Positions 57,154 through 64,000 of a stretch of 64,000 nucleotides of DNA are shown here, piece by piece. A program made the position numbers and the translations under genes. Location of the stretch: positions 124,001-188,000 of the forward strand of contig NZ_QAGK01000003.1 in assembly GCF_003057885.1 (NCBI RefSeq). The letters are read 5' to 3'. The notes under the pieces were generated by a model. The model had not been told where the DNA came from. It made no database searches and saw nothing but the letters and a program-made list of their open reading frames with translations. Numbering within the stretch: position 1 is the first letter of the stretch; each line of letters begins with the position of its first letter. The DNA comes from Oceaniglobus ichthyenteri. GTDB taxonomy: Bacteria; Pseudomonadota; Alphaproteobacteria; Rhodobacterales; Rhodobacteraceae.

Positions 57154-58365
57154 ATGTCAGACACTGTTTCACGACGGCGATTTTTACAGCGCGGCGCGGC
57201 CTTGATCGGGTGTTCGGCTGCGGCGCACCCTTTCATGTCATCCGTCACCCTTGCTTCGGCCCCTTGGGATGCCCGGCTTGTGGTGATCATCCTGCGCGGC
57301 GGCATGGACGGGATGGATGTTGTGCGCCCGGTCGGCGATGCCGCCTATGCGGCTGCGCGGCCGCGATTGGTGCAAACACCGGGTTTGCCATTGGATGGGT
57401 ATTTTGAACTGCACCCAACCCTGGCGCCGCTCATGCCATTGTGGCAGGCGCAACAGTTGGGGTTTGTTCACGCAGTTTCAACGCCCTACCGGGGCAAGCG
57501 AAGCCATTTTGACGGTCAGGATATTCTTGAGGCGGGCACTGGGCTGGATGTGTCGGGGCCATCAACCCGCGATGGATGGCTGAACAGAATGTTGCAAACC
57601 GTGCCCGGATTGGACAGTGAAACCGCCTTCACCATCGGGCGTGACGAGTTGAAGGTATTGTCGGGATCGGCCAAGGTATTGAACTGGTCGCCTGATGCGG
57701 CGCTAACGGTTTCGCCGCAATCGCGATTGTTGCTTGAAAGATTATATCACGCCGATCCCCTGTTCCGCGATGCCGCGTCAGAGGCGATTGAACTGGCCGA
57801 TCTGGCGATGCCTGACGACAGCACCGAACGTTCAATGGCCTTGGCCAAGCGGATGAGCGCTGCAAAGCGGAATTCGGTGGCGCAATTGGCCGGGTTTGCC
57901 GCCGAACGCCTGTATCACGACACGCGGATCGCGGCGTTTTCATTGAATGGATGGGATACGCACCGCCGCCAAGACACCGGTATCAATCGTGCACTCGAAC
58001 ACCTGTCCGACGCGGTTCTGACGCTGAAGGCCGGGTTGGGCGGAGTCTGGGACAAAACCACTGTTATCGCTATGACGGAATTCGGGCGAACCGTGCGCGA
58101 AAATGGGTCAGGCGGCACAGATCACGGCACCGGGGGCGCAATGTTATTTGCAGGTGGGGCTGTGCGCGGTGGCCGGATCCTGGGCCAGTGGCCGGGGTTG
58201 GACGAGGCCGATCTTTTTGAACGGCGCGATCTGATGCCAACGGGCGATGTACGGGATTACGCCGCCTGGGCATTGCGCAGTGCATTTGGCATTGATCGTA
58301 CCATTCTGGAAACCAGTGTTTTTCCCGGCCTGACCATGGGTGCGAACCCTGATTTATTGCTGTAA
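57154..58365 (+). CDS. DUF1501-domain protein with Tat signal
   Basis: A 403-residue protein. The N-terminus SRRRFLQRGAALIGCSAAAHPF is a twin-arginine signal, so it is probably exported folded. It belongs to the DUF1501/alkaline-phosphatase-like superfamily: VVIILRGGMDGMDVVRP, the segment GWDTHRRQDTG, and TEFGRTVRENGSGGTDHGTGGAMLFAGG carry conserved Asp and His that could bind metal. It starts 12 bases after DUF1800, so they are co-transcribed. Confidence 0.92.
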   Translation: MSDTVSRRRFLQRGAALIGCSAAAHPFMSSVTLASAPWDARLVVIILRGGMDGMDVVRPVGDAAYAAARPRLVQTPGLPLDGYFELHPTLAPLMPLWQAQQLGFVHAVSTPYRGKRSHFDGQDILEAGTGLDVSGPSTRDGWLNRMLQTVPGLDSETAFTIGRDELKVLSGSAKVLNWSPDAALTVSPQSRLLLERLYHADPLFRDAASEAIELADLAMPDDSTERSMALAKRMSAAKRNSVAQLAGFAAERLYHDTRIAAFSLNGWDTHRRQDTGINRALEHLSDAVLTLKAGLGGVWDKTTVIAMTEFGRTVRENGSGGTDHGTGGAMLFAGGAVRGGRILGQWPGLDEADLFERRDLMPTGDVRDYAAWALRSAFGIDRTILETSVFPGLTMGANPDLLL

Positions 58366-58539
58366 TCAGGTGGCGATCAGCGTGGGTGGCGCGGTATCCT
58401 GCGCCACCGTATTTGCGCCCGCCATCAACGTGCCGATCAAGGCAAGGCAAAGCGAAAGCGCGCCGATGGCCAAAACGATTCGATCCAGATAATCGCTTTT
58501 GCGTTCATGCCGCATGACAGTTTCAACAAGCTTTTCCAT
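58366..58539 (-). CDS. 57-residue single-helix membrane peptide
   Basis: A small leftward gene with the start ATG at 58539, behind AAGGAAAG, and a stop at 58366-58368. The peptide starts MEKLVETVMRHERKSD and has one hydrophobic helix at about 19-43 (LDRIVLAIGALSLCLALIG) and a short tail ending PPTLIAT. It lies right after the DUF1501 gene on the opposite strand with no gap. The family is unknown to me. The good ribosome site and charged-then-hydrophobic pattern support a real gene. Confidence 0.65.
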   Translation of the reverse strand: MEKLVETVMRHERKSDYLDRIVLAIGALSLCLALIGTLMAGANTVAQDTAPPTLIAT

Positions 58540-58672
58540 GATCTTTCCTTCGTTGGCGATGGAACTTTTCTTATTGCTCTTGTGACTATGCTCTGAGAAT
58601 GGTTAAGAAATTGGTCACAAATATGATGAAATCAGCACATCAACGTGACTTTTGCGCGAGAGGAACTTTGGC

Positions 58673-59389
58673 ATGGACAGGCACGATAAATTGGGGCGTC
58701 CCGTTCCCAATTGGCAGCCGCCGCCACGTCCCGGGCCAGAAACTCTCACCGGGCGCGCCTGTTCCCTGCACCGGTTGCGTGCTGACGATCACGCCGCCGC
58801 GTTGCACCGCGCATTTTCCGATGATGATCGGACGTGGGATTATATGTCTTATGGTCCGTTCGCCTCGGCGTCGCGCTATCATCGGTGGGTGCGCGAAGTG
58901 GCAGGCGGCGATGATCCGTTTTTTTACGCCGTACATGATCAGGGAACCGGGCGGTTGGGCGGCGTTGCCAGTTTTCTCAGAATCGCGCCAGAGGCGGGCA
59001 GTATAGAAATCGGGCACATTGCCTTTTCTCCCGAATTGCAGCGCACCGTCGCCGCGACCGAGGCGATATATCTGATGATGGGCTGGGCGTTTGGCGCGGG
59101 ATATCGGCGGTTCGAATGGAAATGCAACGCGCTGAATCACGCCTCTCGCCGGGCGGCGCAACGGTTTGGGTTCAGTTTCGAAGGCGTGTTTCGCCAGGCC
59201 GACGTGATGAAAGGGCGCAACCGCGATACCGCCTGGTTTGCCTGTATCGATCAGGAGTGGCCGGCCCTGCAAACGGCGTTTGAAGCTTGGCTTGCCCCAA
59301 GTAATTTTGACGCCAACGGTCAACAGCGTGAACGCCTGGGTGATCTGACCGCGCTTGTGCGGGTCGCGGGTGATCCGACATTGCGCTAG
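58673..59389 (+). CDS. GNAT acetyltransferase, RimJ/RimL-like
   Basis: A 238-residue N-acetyltransferase. The acetyl-CoA-binding region is IEIGHIAFSPELQRTVAATEAIYLMMGWAFGAGYRRFEWKCNALNHASRRAAQRFGFSFEGVFR, typical of the RimJ/RimL group with the WKCNALNxxS segment. These enzymes acetylate proteins or small amines; the target is unknown. ATG 58673 has GAGAGG about 10 bases upstream. Confidence 0.88.
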   Translation: MDRHDKLGRPVPNWQPPPRPGPETLTGRACSLHRLRADDHAAALHRAFSDDDRTWDYMSYGPFASASRYHRWVREVAGGDDPFFYAVHDQGTGRLGGVASFLRIAPEAGSIEIGHIAFSPELQRTVAATEAIYLMMGWAFGAGYRRFEWKCNALNHASRRAAQRFGFSFEGVFRQADVMKGRNRDTAWFACIDQEWPALQTAFEAWLAPSNFDANGQQRERLGDLTALVRVAGDPTLR

Positions 59390-59393
59390 GGCG

Positions 59394-60116
59394 TCAGATC
59401 GCGATTGGTTGCGCCTTCAGGCGGTCGTGAACCATGGCCGAGACAATCGAGATTTGCACACCGGTGGGTTGTTGCGTCTGCGATAAATGCGAAAGTTTCT
59501 CTGTCGCACCTGTCAAATCCCTGTCACCGATACTGCGCGCGATGCCGGATAGGAAACCCGTCACGTATTTCATTCGCGCCGGATTGTCCGCCGATCCCAA
59601 CAGATCGGACACATGCGACAGGTCGTCTTGCAATGCCAACAGATCGGGTTGCACGTATTCTTCCAGAACCGGTCGCGGGCCTTTTGGCTGACTGTCCCGG
59701 GGCAGGCGGGCCAGAACCGCCTCCAAAAACTCGCCGACAGATAACATCGGTTTTTCCAAAAACGCATCTGCACCCGCCTGCAGCGCCTTATCCCGCATGT
59801 CTGGATCACCCGAAGTGGCCAAAAGTGCCGGAATGCGCGGGCTGGCCTTGGCCAGTTCTTCGATCAGATCGCGCCCCGACCCATCAGGCAGACCCATATC
59901 GATGATCGCCACCGATGGCCGGTACACGCGCAGATGCCGTGCCGCCGCGGCCAACGTATCGGCCCGCCTGATCCGCGCGCCACAGCGCAGACACATCAGG
60001 CGCATCGCCTCACTGGCAAACCGGCTGTCTTCGACAATCAGAACGGTTTGGCCCAGTAGCGGCCGCGCCGCGGTGGGTTTGAACGGGAACAGGAATTCAT
60101 CGTGCATATCAGGCAT
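59394..60116 (-). CDS. response regulator with unusual C-terminal domain
   Basis: A 240-residue protein. Residues 22-140 are a receiver domain: acidic pair E29-D30 in LIVEDSRFA, phosphoacceptor D73 in AIIDMGLPDG, T/S at 101-102 (ATSGD) and K122 in LEKPM. The rest (about 140-240) is a helical region with LLALQDDLSHVSDLLGSADN and VTGFLSGIARSIGDRDL that I do not recognise; it is no HTH or GGDEF. A standalone kinase partner is not visible nearby. ATG 60116 follows AAAAGGGA. Confidence 0.85.
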   Translation of the reverse strand: MPDMHDEFLFPFKPTAARPLLGQTVLIVEDSRFASEAMRLMCLRCGARIRRADTLAAAARHLRVYRPSVAIIDMGLPDGSGRDLIEELAKASPRIPALLATSGDPDMRDKALQAGADAFLEKPMLSVGEFLEAVLARLPRDSQPKGPRPVLEEYVQPDLLALQDDLSHVSDLLGSADNPARMKYVTGFLSGIARSIGDRDLTGATEKLSHLSQTQQPTGVQISIVSAMVHDRLKAQPIAI

Positions 60117-60272
60117 GGCGCGTCCCTTTTGAAACAATCGAGATTCGTTAACCTCGATGTTAATCGCAAATTACCTAAGCAAGGGTTAACCCCTGCGGCT
60201 TTGCGCCCCTTGCAGCATCCCGATGCGATGGTCATAACACCCCCAAACCACCCCAACCCAAGGATCAGGCAA

Positions 60273-60677
60273 ATGATTGGCCGTTTGAACCATGTGGCAA
60301 TTGCCGTTCCCGATCTGGACGCCGCCGCCGCGCAATACCGTGACACATTGGGTGCGCAGGTCGGCGCACCGCAGGACGAGCCCGATCATGGGGTGACAGT
60401 GGTGTTTATCGACCTGCCCAATACCAAGATCGAATTGTTGTATCCGCTGGGCGATGACAGCCCGATCAATGGATTTCTGGCCAAAAACCCGGCTGGGGGA
60501 ATCCACCATATGTGTTATGAGGTCGATGATATCCTTGCCGCGCGCGACCGTCTGATTGATGCGGGCGCACGGGTTCTGGGCACAGGCGCGCCGAAAATTG
60601 GCGCCCATGGCAAACCGGTGCTGTTCCTGCATCCGAAAGATTTCAATGGATGCCTGATCGAGCTAGAGCAGGTCTGA
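60273..60677 (+). CDS. mce: methylmalonyl-CoA epimerase
   Basis: A 134-residue glyoxalase-fold metalloenzyme that interconverts (R)- and (S)-methylmalonyl-CoA in propionate use. The metal ligands fit H7 in GRLNHVAIAV, H in GGIHHMCYEV and Glu in CLIELEQV. Length is normal. AAGGA lies about 9 bases before ATG 60273; the frame upstream is not conserved. A dispersed motif follows the stop. Confidence 0.92.
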   Translation: MIGRLNHVAIAVPDLDAAAAQYRDTLGAQVGAPQDEPDHGVTVVFIDLPNTKIELLYPLGDDSPINGFLAKNPAGGIHHMCYEVDDILAARDRLIDAGARVLGTGAPKIGAHGKPVLFLHPKDFNGCLIELEQV

Positions 60678-60679
60678 GC

Positions 60680-60700
60680 TTTTTCTTGCTTTAAATATCC
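60680..60700. repeat. dispersed intergenic motif, copy 2
   Basis: TTTTTCTTGCTTTAAATATCC, nearly identical to 3075-3096, starts 3 bases after the mce stop. Confidence 0.6.
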
Positions 60701-60736
60701 AAATCCGCCGCCAACCCCACGAAGGAGCCGCCTGAT

Positions 60737-61027
60737 ATGGGCATTACCTCTGCAATTGTCTTGTTCGTCATGATCTGGTTCATGGTGCTGTTTATCGCCC
60801 TGCCAATCGGGCTGCGCACCCAGGGTGAAGAAGGCGAAGTTGTGCCAGGCACCCATTCGGGCAGCCCGGCCAATCTGAAACTGAAACGTAAATTTGCATG
60901 GGTAACCGGCATCACGGTGGTTCTGTGGTGCGCGATTGCCTGGGTGATTGTGTCTGGCGCGGTTACAATGAAAGATCTGGATTGGTTCGATAGGATGAAT
61001 CCGCCAGCCGGTGAAACAAATGAGTAA
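60737..61027 (+). CDS. DUF1467-family membrane protein
   Basis: A 96-residue protein with two hydrophobic helices (about 5-26 and 54-75) and a charged loop LRTQGEEGEVVPGTHSGSPANLKLKRKF between them, typical of DUF1467. The function is unknown. It commonly lies after mce, as here. Its last 65 bases overlap the end of the opposing EI24-like gene. Confidence 0.88.
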   Translation: MGITSAIVLFVMIWFMVLFIALPIGLRTQGEEGEVVPGTHSGSPANLKLKRKFAWVTGITVVLWCAIAWVIVSGAVTMKDLDWFDRMNPPAGETNE

Positions 61028-61682
61028 AGGTGGCCGCGCCCAATACCGGAACAAACAGGTTGGCCAATGGCACCATCAGCGGTACGGCCATTAACGCGCC
61101 CGCCATCCAGATGATGACCGAATGTTTGCGGCGCAACGCCCGGGCATGATCGCGCGGCATCCGACGCATGGCGACCAGTTGAAAATACTCGCGCCCCAAC
61201 AGGTATCCGTTCAGCCCGATGAAAAGTAATGGCGCGGCGGGGGCAAAAACGGCGTAGATCACGAAGGCCACCAGATTGGCCGCAATCAAAACACCCATGA
61301 AATTCACAGAATCCCGCAGACCTTCGAAAAAGCCCACCGATTTGCCGGGGGGCAAATGGCCGTAATGTTGATGTTCAACCGCCTCGGCCACATCATCCAG
61401 AAACAGCGATGTGAATGCCGATGCCACCGGCACCATCAGAAATATCGACAGAACCAGCATGAACAGGATCGAAGCACCCGATAACAGATCGTCGATCCAG
61501 GTCACGGTGCCAACGCCCGGAATGGTCGCCTCGTCCGGGACAAGCCAATTGATCAGCCCCAAAAACACCGCGTAAACCCCGAACAACAACGCCACCGTCA
61601 GCCCCAGACCCAGCCACAGAACACGGCGAAAGCGGGGATCGCCCAACTGTCTGAGCGCGCGCAAAAAATCGTTAAAGATCAT
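60963..61682 (-). CDS. EI24/CysZ-like membrane protein
   Basis: A 239-residue protein with about 4-5 helices, starting MIFNDFLRALRQLGDPRFRRVLWLGLGL. FLDDVAEAVEHQHYGHLPPGKSVGFFEGLRDSV and LNGYLLGREYFQLVAMRRMPRDHARALRRKH match the EI24 domain found in CysZ sulfate-uptake proteins. Its precise substrate here is unknown. ATG 61682 overlaps the stop of the nitroreductase gene (TGA), so they are coupled. Confidence 0.85.
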   Translation of the reverse strand: MIFNDFLRALRQLGDPRFRRVLWLGLGLTVALLFGVYAVFLGLINWLVPDEATIPGVGTVTWIDDLLSGASILFMLVLSIFLMVPVASAFTSLFLDDVAEAVEHQHYGHLPPGKSVGFFEGLRDSVNFMGVLIAANLVAFVIYAVFAPAAPLLFIGLNGYLLGREYFQLVAMRRMPRDHARALRRKHSVIIWMAGALMAVPLMVPLANLFVPVLGAATFTHLFHRLADSSYRTNPDLSL

Positions 61683-62254
61683 GGAGTGAACCAGGTGGTC
61701 AGTTTGCCAAGATCCGGGCGCGGGCGGTCCGGCGGAATCGCCGATTCGGTTCCGATATGAATGATACCGGCGATGGATTCGGTTTCCGACAGACCCAACC
61801 ATGCGGTAATCTCGGGGTCGCGCGACGGCCAGCCCGACAGCCAGTTCGCGCCCCATCCGGCGGCCAGCGCAGCGTTCAGCAGCGCCAGACAAACGGCGCC
61901 GGCGGAATAATGCTGTTCCATCTGCGGAATCTTTTCCGACGGTTTGGGCGCCGCAACCACAACCACCGCCAGCGGGCTGGTGGCGTATTCTGCCTGTGAT
62001 TTAGAGAGTTTTTCGGGCTCAACACCTGTCACACCGCCGCGATCGGCGACCATTTGCGCCATCGCGTCCAGTGCCGGCCGCTCCAGCACGATGAACCGCC
62101 AGGGCTCCAGTTTGCCATGATCCGGGGTGCGCGCCGCCGCGGTCAGCAGCGGATGCAGCGCGTCGCGGTCAGGGGCGGGCAGGCACAGCGTGCGCCATGG
62201 GCGCGACCGGCGGGTGAGCAGAAATTCAAGGGCGGCAGGGTTTGGTGTGGGCAT
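61679..62254 (-). CDS. nitroreductase-family protein
   Basis: A 191-residue FMN enzyme of the YdjA-like nitroreductase group. RRSRPWRTLCLPAPDRDALHPLLTAAARTPDHGKLEPWRFIVLE is the N-terminal FMN-binding pattern, and AAGWGANWLSGWPSRDPEITAWLGL is near the end. The true substrate is unknown. The gene overlaps the downstream EI24-like gene by 4 bases. Confidence 0.88.
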   Translation of the reverse strand: MPTPNPAALEFLLTRRSRPWRTLCLPAPDRDALHPLLTAAARTPDHGKLEPWRFIVLERPALDAMAQMVADRGGVTGVEPEKLSKSQAEYATSPLAVVVVAAPKPSEKIPQMEQHYSAGAVCLALLNAALAAGWGANWLSGWPSRDPEITAWLGLSETESIAGIIHIGTESAIPPDRPRPDLGKLTTWFTP

Positions 62255-62317
62255 GGCGGGCCTTTATGCTTGTTTCCCTGTTATGTCGGGGTCCGGGCGC
62301 GCGGGGTCAAGACGATC

Positions 62318-62551
62318 CTAGGGTTTTGGCCGCTGATAGGCCCCTTCGGGCAGGTTAAGTGCGGCGGCGATGTCTTTTACCTGGGCCAGTGACAGAGTGA
62401 TTTTCTGTATCCGGTCGCTTTGCGGATCAAGCTGTTCCAGGGTCACGCAATCGTCAAAGGCGTTGATGGTCACGTCTTCGCAACGATGGGCGGCGGCATC
62501 ATCGATGAGGGTGATCACCGTGGCGTCAAATTCATGCTCAATGGTAAACAT
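62318..62551 (-). CDS. conserved hypothetical protein, 77 residues
   Basis: A small acidic soluble protein, MFTIEHEFDATVITLIDDAAAH at the start and QKITLSLAQVKDIAAALNLPEGAYQ near the end. I do not recognise the family. ATG 62551 is preferred over GTG 62557. It lies between the nitroreductase and the M48 peptidase genes. Its codon use resembles its neighbours. Confidence 0.65.
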   Translation of the reverse strand: MFTIEHEFDATVITLIDDAAAHRCEDVTINAFDDCVTLEQLDPQSDRIQKITLSLAQVKDIAAALNLPEGAYQRPKP

Positions 62552-62733
62552 ACCCACAGCTTAGGGGCAGGGCGCAGGTTTGACTAGGCCCGTTGGGGCC
62601 GCCGGTGCATGGAATAAATAAGCGGTGCCAAACACATATGCGCGAGGTGGCGAAAGACCGGCAAAAAAGCCCGCGCCACGACTGGTCGTCACAGACCAGT
62701 GGGGTATTGTGGCACCAAACAGGAGGGCGCGGC

Positions 62734-63432
62734 ATGCGGGCGATTTGGGTGGCAGTGGTGATGTTTGGTCTGGCCGGTTGTGCGGTGGCGCCGCCCATCG
62801 CGGCCCCGATTGCCCCGCCCCCCGCCGCCCCCTATCAAAGCGGCAAGATGGCGGCGCGCAATTTCATTTCGGTGGTCGAAACGGTTGAGCCGGTGGCCGA
62901 ACGTGAATGTCGCGCCCGCACCACAGGGGTGAATTGCGATTTTCAGATCGTGGTGGATGATCGCCGCGAACTGCCACCCAACGCATTTCAGACCGTGGAT
63001 GAGAAAGGCCGCCCGATTGTGGGCTTTACACTGGCGTTGATCGCCGAGGCGCGCAATACCGATGAATTGGCGTTTATCCTGGGCCATGAGGCGGCGCATC
63101 ACATCGCGGGCCATCTCCCTAAGGCCCGGCAATCGGCGATGAGCGGTGCAATTCTGGCGGGTGTCTTGGTGACAATCGGCGGCGGTGATGCCACCAGCGT
63201 GCGCGAGGCGCAAAACATCGGTGCCACCCTTGCCGCGCGCCGCTTTTCCAAGGATTTCGAACTTGAGGCCGACGCGCTGGGCACGATAATCGCGGCGCGG
63301 GCGGGGTATGATCCGGTGCGCGGGGCCGAATATTTCACCCGCTCACCCGATCCGGGCAACCGGTTTTTGGGCACACACCCACCCAACGCCCAACGCATCG
63401 CAACCGTGCGCCGGGTCGCCGCAGGGCTTTAA
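62734..63432 (+). CDS. M48-family metallopeptidase lipoprotein
   Basis: A 232-residue exported protein. The signal ends in the lipobox LAGC, so it is likely anchored in a membrane as a lipoprotein. A Pro/Ala-rich linker follows. The zinc motif is HEAAHH (HExxH) at about 127-132, and the third ligand Glu is in ELEADALG. M48 peptidases degrade misfolded envelope proteins. ATG 62734 has AGGAGGG about 7 bases upstream; earlier starts lack a signal peptide. Confidence 0.92.
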   Translation: MRAIWVAVVMFGLAGCAVAPPIAAPIAPPPAAPYQSGKMAARNFISVVETVEPVAERECRARTTGVNCDFQIVVDDRRELPPNAFQTVDEKGRPIVGFTLALIAEARNTDELAFILGHEAAHHIAGHLPKARQSAMSGAILAGVLVTIGGGDATSVREAQNIGATLAARRFSKDFELEADALGTIIAARAGYDPVRGAEYFTRSPDPGNRFLGTHPPNAQRIATVRRVAAGL

Positions 63433-63863
63433 TCGGGAGCGACCACGCCCTTTTTCAGGATGATATTGCCATACAGCCGGGTTTCACCGGTTTGCACGAT
63501 GGCAAAGGCGGTTTTTGCCCGCTCATAAAACGCGAACCGTTCCAGTTTGCCCAAGGTCACCGGATTGTCGGCGGTTTGGGTAACGATGGATTGAAACTCG
63601 GTCACGACCGGCGGTGTTGCATCGGGGTTATCGACCACCTGCATCACCAGAGCCGGATCGGGCACAAAACTGTCAAGTGGCATGATGGCAAGGATGGCGG
63701 ACAAAACATCGGTGGCGCTGATTCCGTCCAACCGGTGACAGCGCTGGCCCATTGCCGTGCCGGGAAAGTTTGCATCGACAATGACAATATCATCACCATG
63801 GCCCATGGCGCGCAGGGTCCACAACAGATCGGGTGACAGGATGGCGGGGATGTTACGCAGCAT
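63429..63863 (-). CDS. RbsD/FucU-family mutarotase
   Basis: A 144-residue protein of the RbsD/FucU fold that converts sugar anomers. The pattern LLWTLRAMGHGDDIVIVDANFPGTAMGQRCHRLDG carries the His and Asp of the active site, and FYERAKTAFAIVQTGETRLYGNIILKKGV closes the protein. FucU-like assignment (L-fucose mutarotase) is plausible from length. Its stop overlaps the end of the opposing peptidase gene by 4 bases. It is probably co-transcribed with the upstream gene at the window edge. Confidence 0.9.
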   Translation of the reverse strand: MLRNIPAILSPDLLWTLRAMGHGDDIVIVDANFPGTAMGQRCHRLDGISATDVLSAILAIMPLDSFVPDPALVMQVVDNPDATPPVVTEFQSIVTQTADNPVTLGKLERFAFYERAKTAFAIVQTGETRLYGNIILKKGVVAPD

Positions 63864-63903
63864 GGGGAATCCTTTGGTTTGAGCGGTTGTTCTGACGTAT
63901 ATG

Positions 63904-64000
63904 TTATATCGGGCGAAAATAATCGGGGTGTTGGCGTTTCAGTGGCACAATCCGTTCGATCAACTGGCGCAGATGCAGCGATGTTGCCGCGCGCGCCTCT
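63904..64000 (-). CDS. C-terminal end of a leftward gene cut by the window edge
   Basis: The leftward frame is open from 64000 to a TAA at 63904-63906 and encodes about 31 residues ending LKRQHPDYFRPI. No identity can be given from so little. It lies 40 bases upstream of the RbsD/FucU gene on the same strand, so it may belong to a sugar operon. Confidence 0.5.
   Translation of the reverse strand, partial: EARAATSLHLRQLIERIVPLKRQHPDYFRPI

Noticed and set aside
60148-60163. Possible CtrA box upstream of the response regulator
   Set aside because: The spacing is TTAA-N8-TTAA, one base longer than the CtrA consensus, so I do not call it.
1-64000. Mobile elements, phage genes or genomic island borders
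   Set aside because: No transposase, integrase, tRNA attachment site or long terminal repeats were seen, and composition looks even across the window.

Overview
The window looks like chromosomal DNA of a GC-rich marine alphaproteobacterium of the family Rhodobacteraceae (Roseobacter group). The supports are a MocR-type TauR regulator with a complete taurine operon, many TRAP and ABC solute importers, the long Ctc form of ribosomal protein L25, a DUF1467 gene next to methylmalonyl-CoA epimerase, an alphaproteobacterial SOS box (GTTC-N7-GTTC) and a CtrA-like box (TTAA-N7-TTAA). I see no rRNA or tRNA gene, CRISPR array, insertion sequence, phage gene or plasmid origin.

Layout. Bases 1-3061 hold the end of an exopolysaccharide or alginate-type locus: a Sel1-repeat protein cut by the window edge and an alginate-lyase-like protein. 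Next come trpS and a rhomboid-like protein that lacks the protease residues. Bases 5343-8595 are an OpuA/ProU-type ABC importer for quaternary amines. Bases 9012-18263 are one tightly packed catabolic operon: a carbohydrate-type ABC importer, three different Gfo/Idh/MocA dehydrogenases and a Rieske oxygenase. Bases 18384-25779 are mostly housekeeping: rplY, an MFS transporter, amylosucrase, lldD, trpA, a Pmp3-like peptide and ychF. Bases 25769-28404 are a two-gene DNA-repair cassette (radical SAM protein, then DUF4130-UdgX) with an SOS box at its start.

Bases 28533-38832 are the taurine locus: tauR reads leftward, and a TRAP importer, a universal stress protein, taurine dehydrogenase (tauXY), xsc, a putative sulfite/sulfate exporter and a cupin read rightward. 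Taurine would be imported, oxidatively deaminated to sulfoacetaldehyde and cleaved by Xsc to acetyl phosphate plus sulfite. No pta gene is present in the window. Bases 38987-45492 form a second TRAP-centred catabolic unit: a thiamine-diphosphate decarboxylase-like enzyme, a TRAP importer and an aromatic-type aldehyde dehydrogenase. This suggests uptake of a 2-oxo acid, decarboxylation to an aldehyde and oxidation to an acid.

Bases 45803-64000 are mainly housekeeping or conserved genes: an unknown gene behind tandem CtrA-like boxes, proC, a csaA-like tRNA-binding protein, a D-2-hydroxyacid dehydrogenase, tdk, carB, a GT87-like membrane protein, aspS, a DUF1800/DUF1501 pair, a 57-residue membrane peptide, a GNAT acetyltransferase, a response regulator, methylmalonyl-CoA epimerase, DUF1467, an EI24/CysZ-like protein, a nitroreductase, an M48 lipoprotein peptidase and an RbsD/FucU protein. 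The C-terminal end of one more leftward gene lies at the right edge.

The points most worth a second look are the Rieske/three-dehydrogenase operon, the SOS-controlled UdgX/radical SAM cassette, the decarboxylase-TRAP-aldehyde dehydrogenase unit, the CtrA-like boxes before an unknown gene, the two degenerate enzymes (rhomboid and alginate lyase), the strong hairpins between binding-protein and permease genes, and two kinds of short dispersed repeats.
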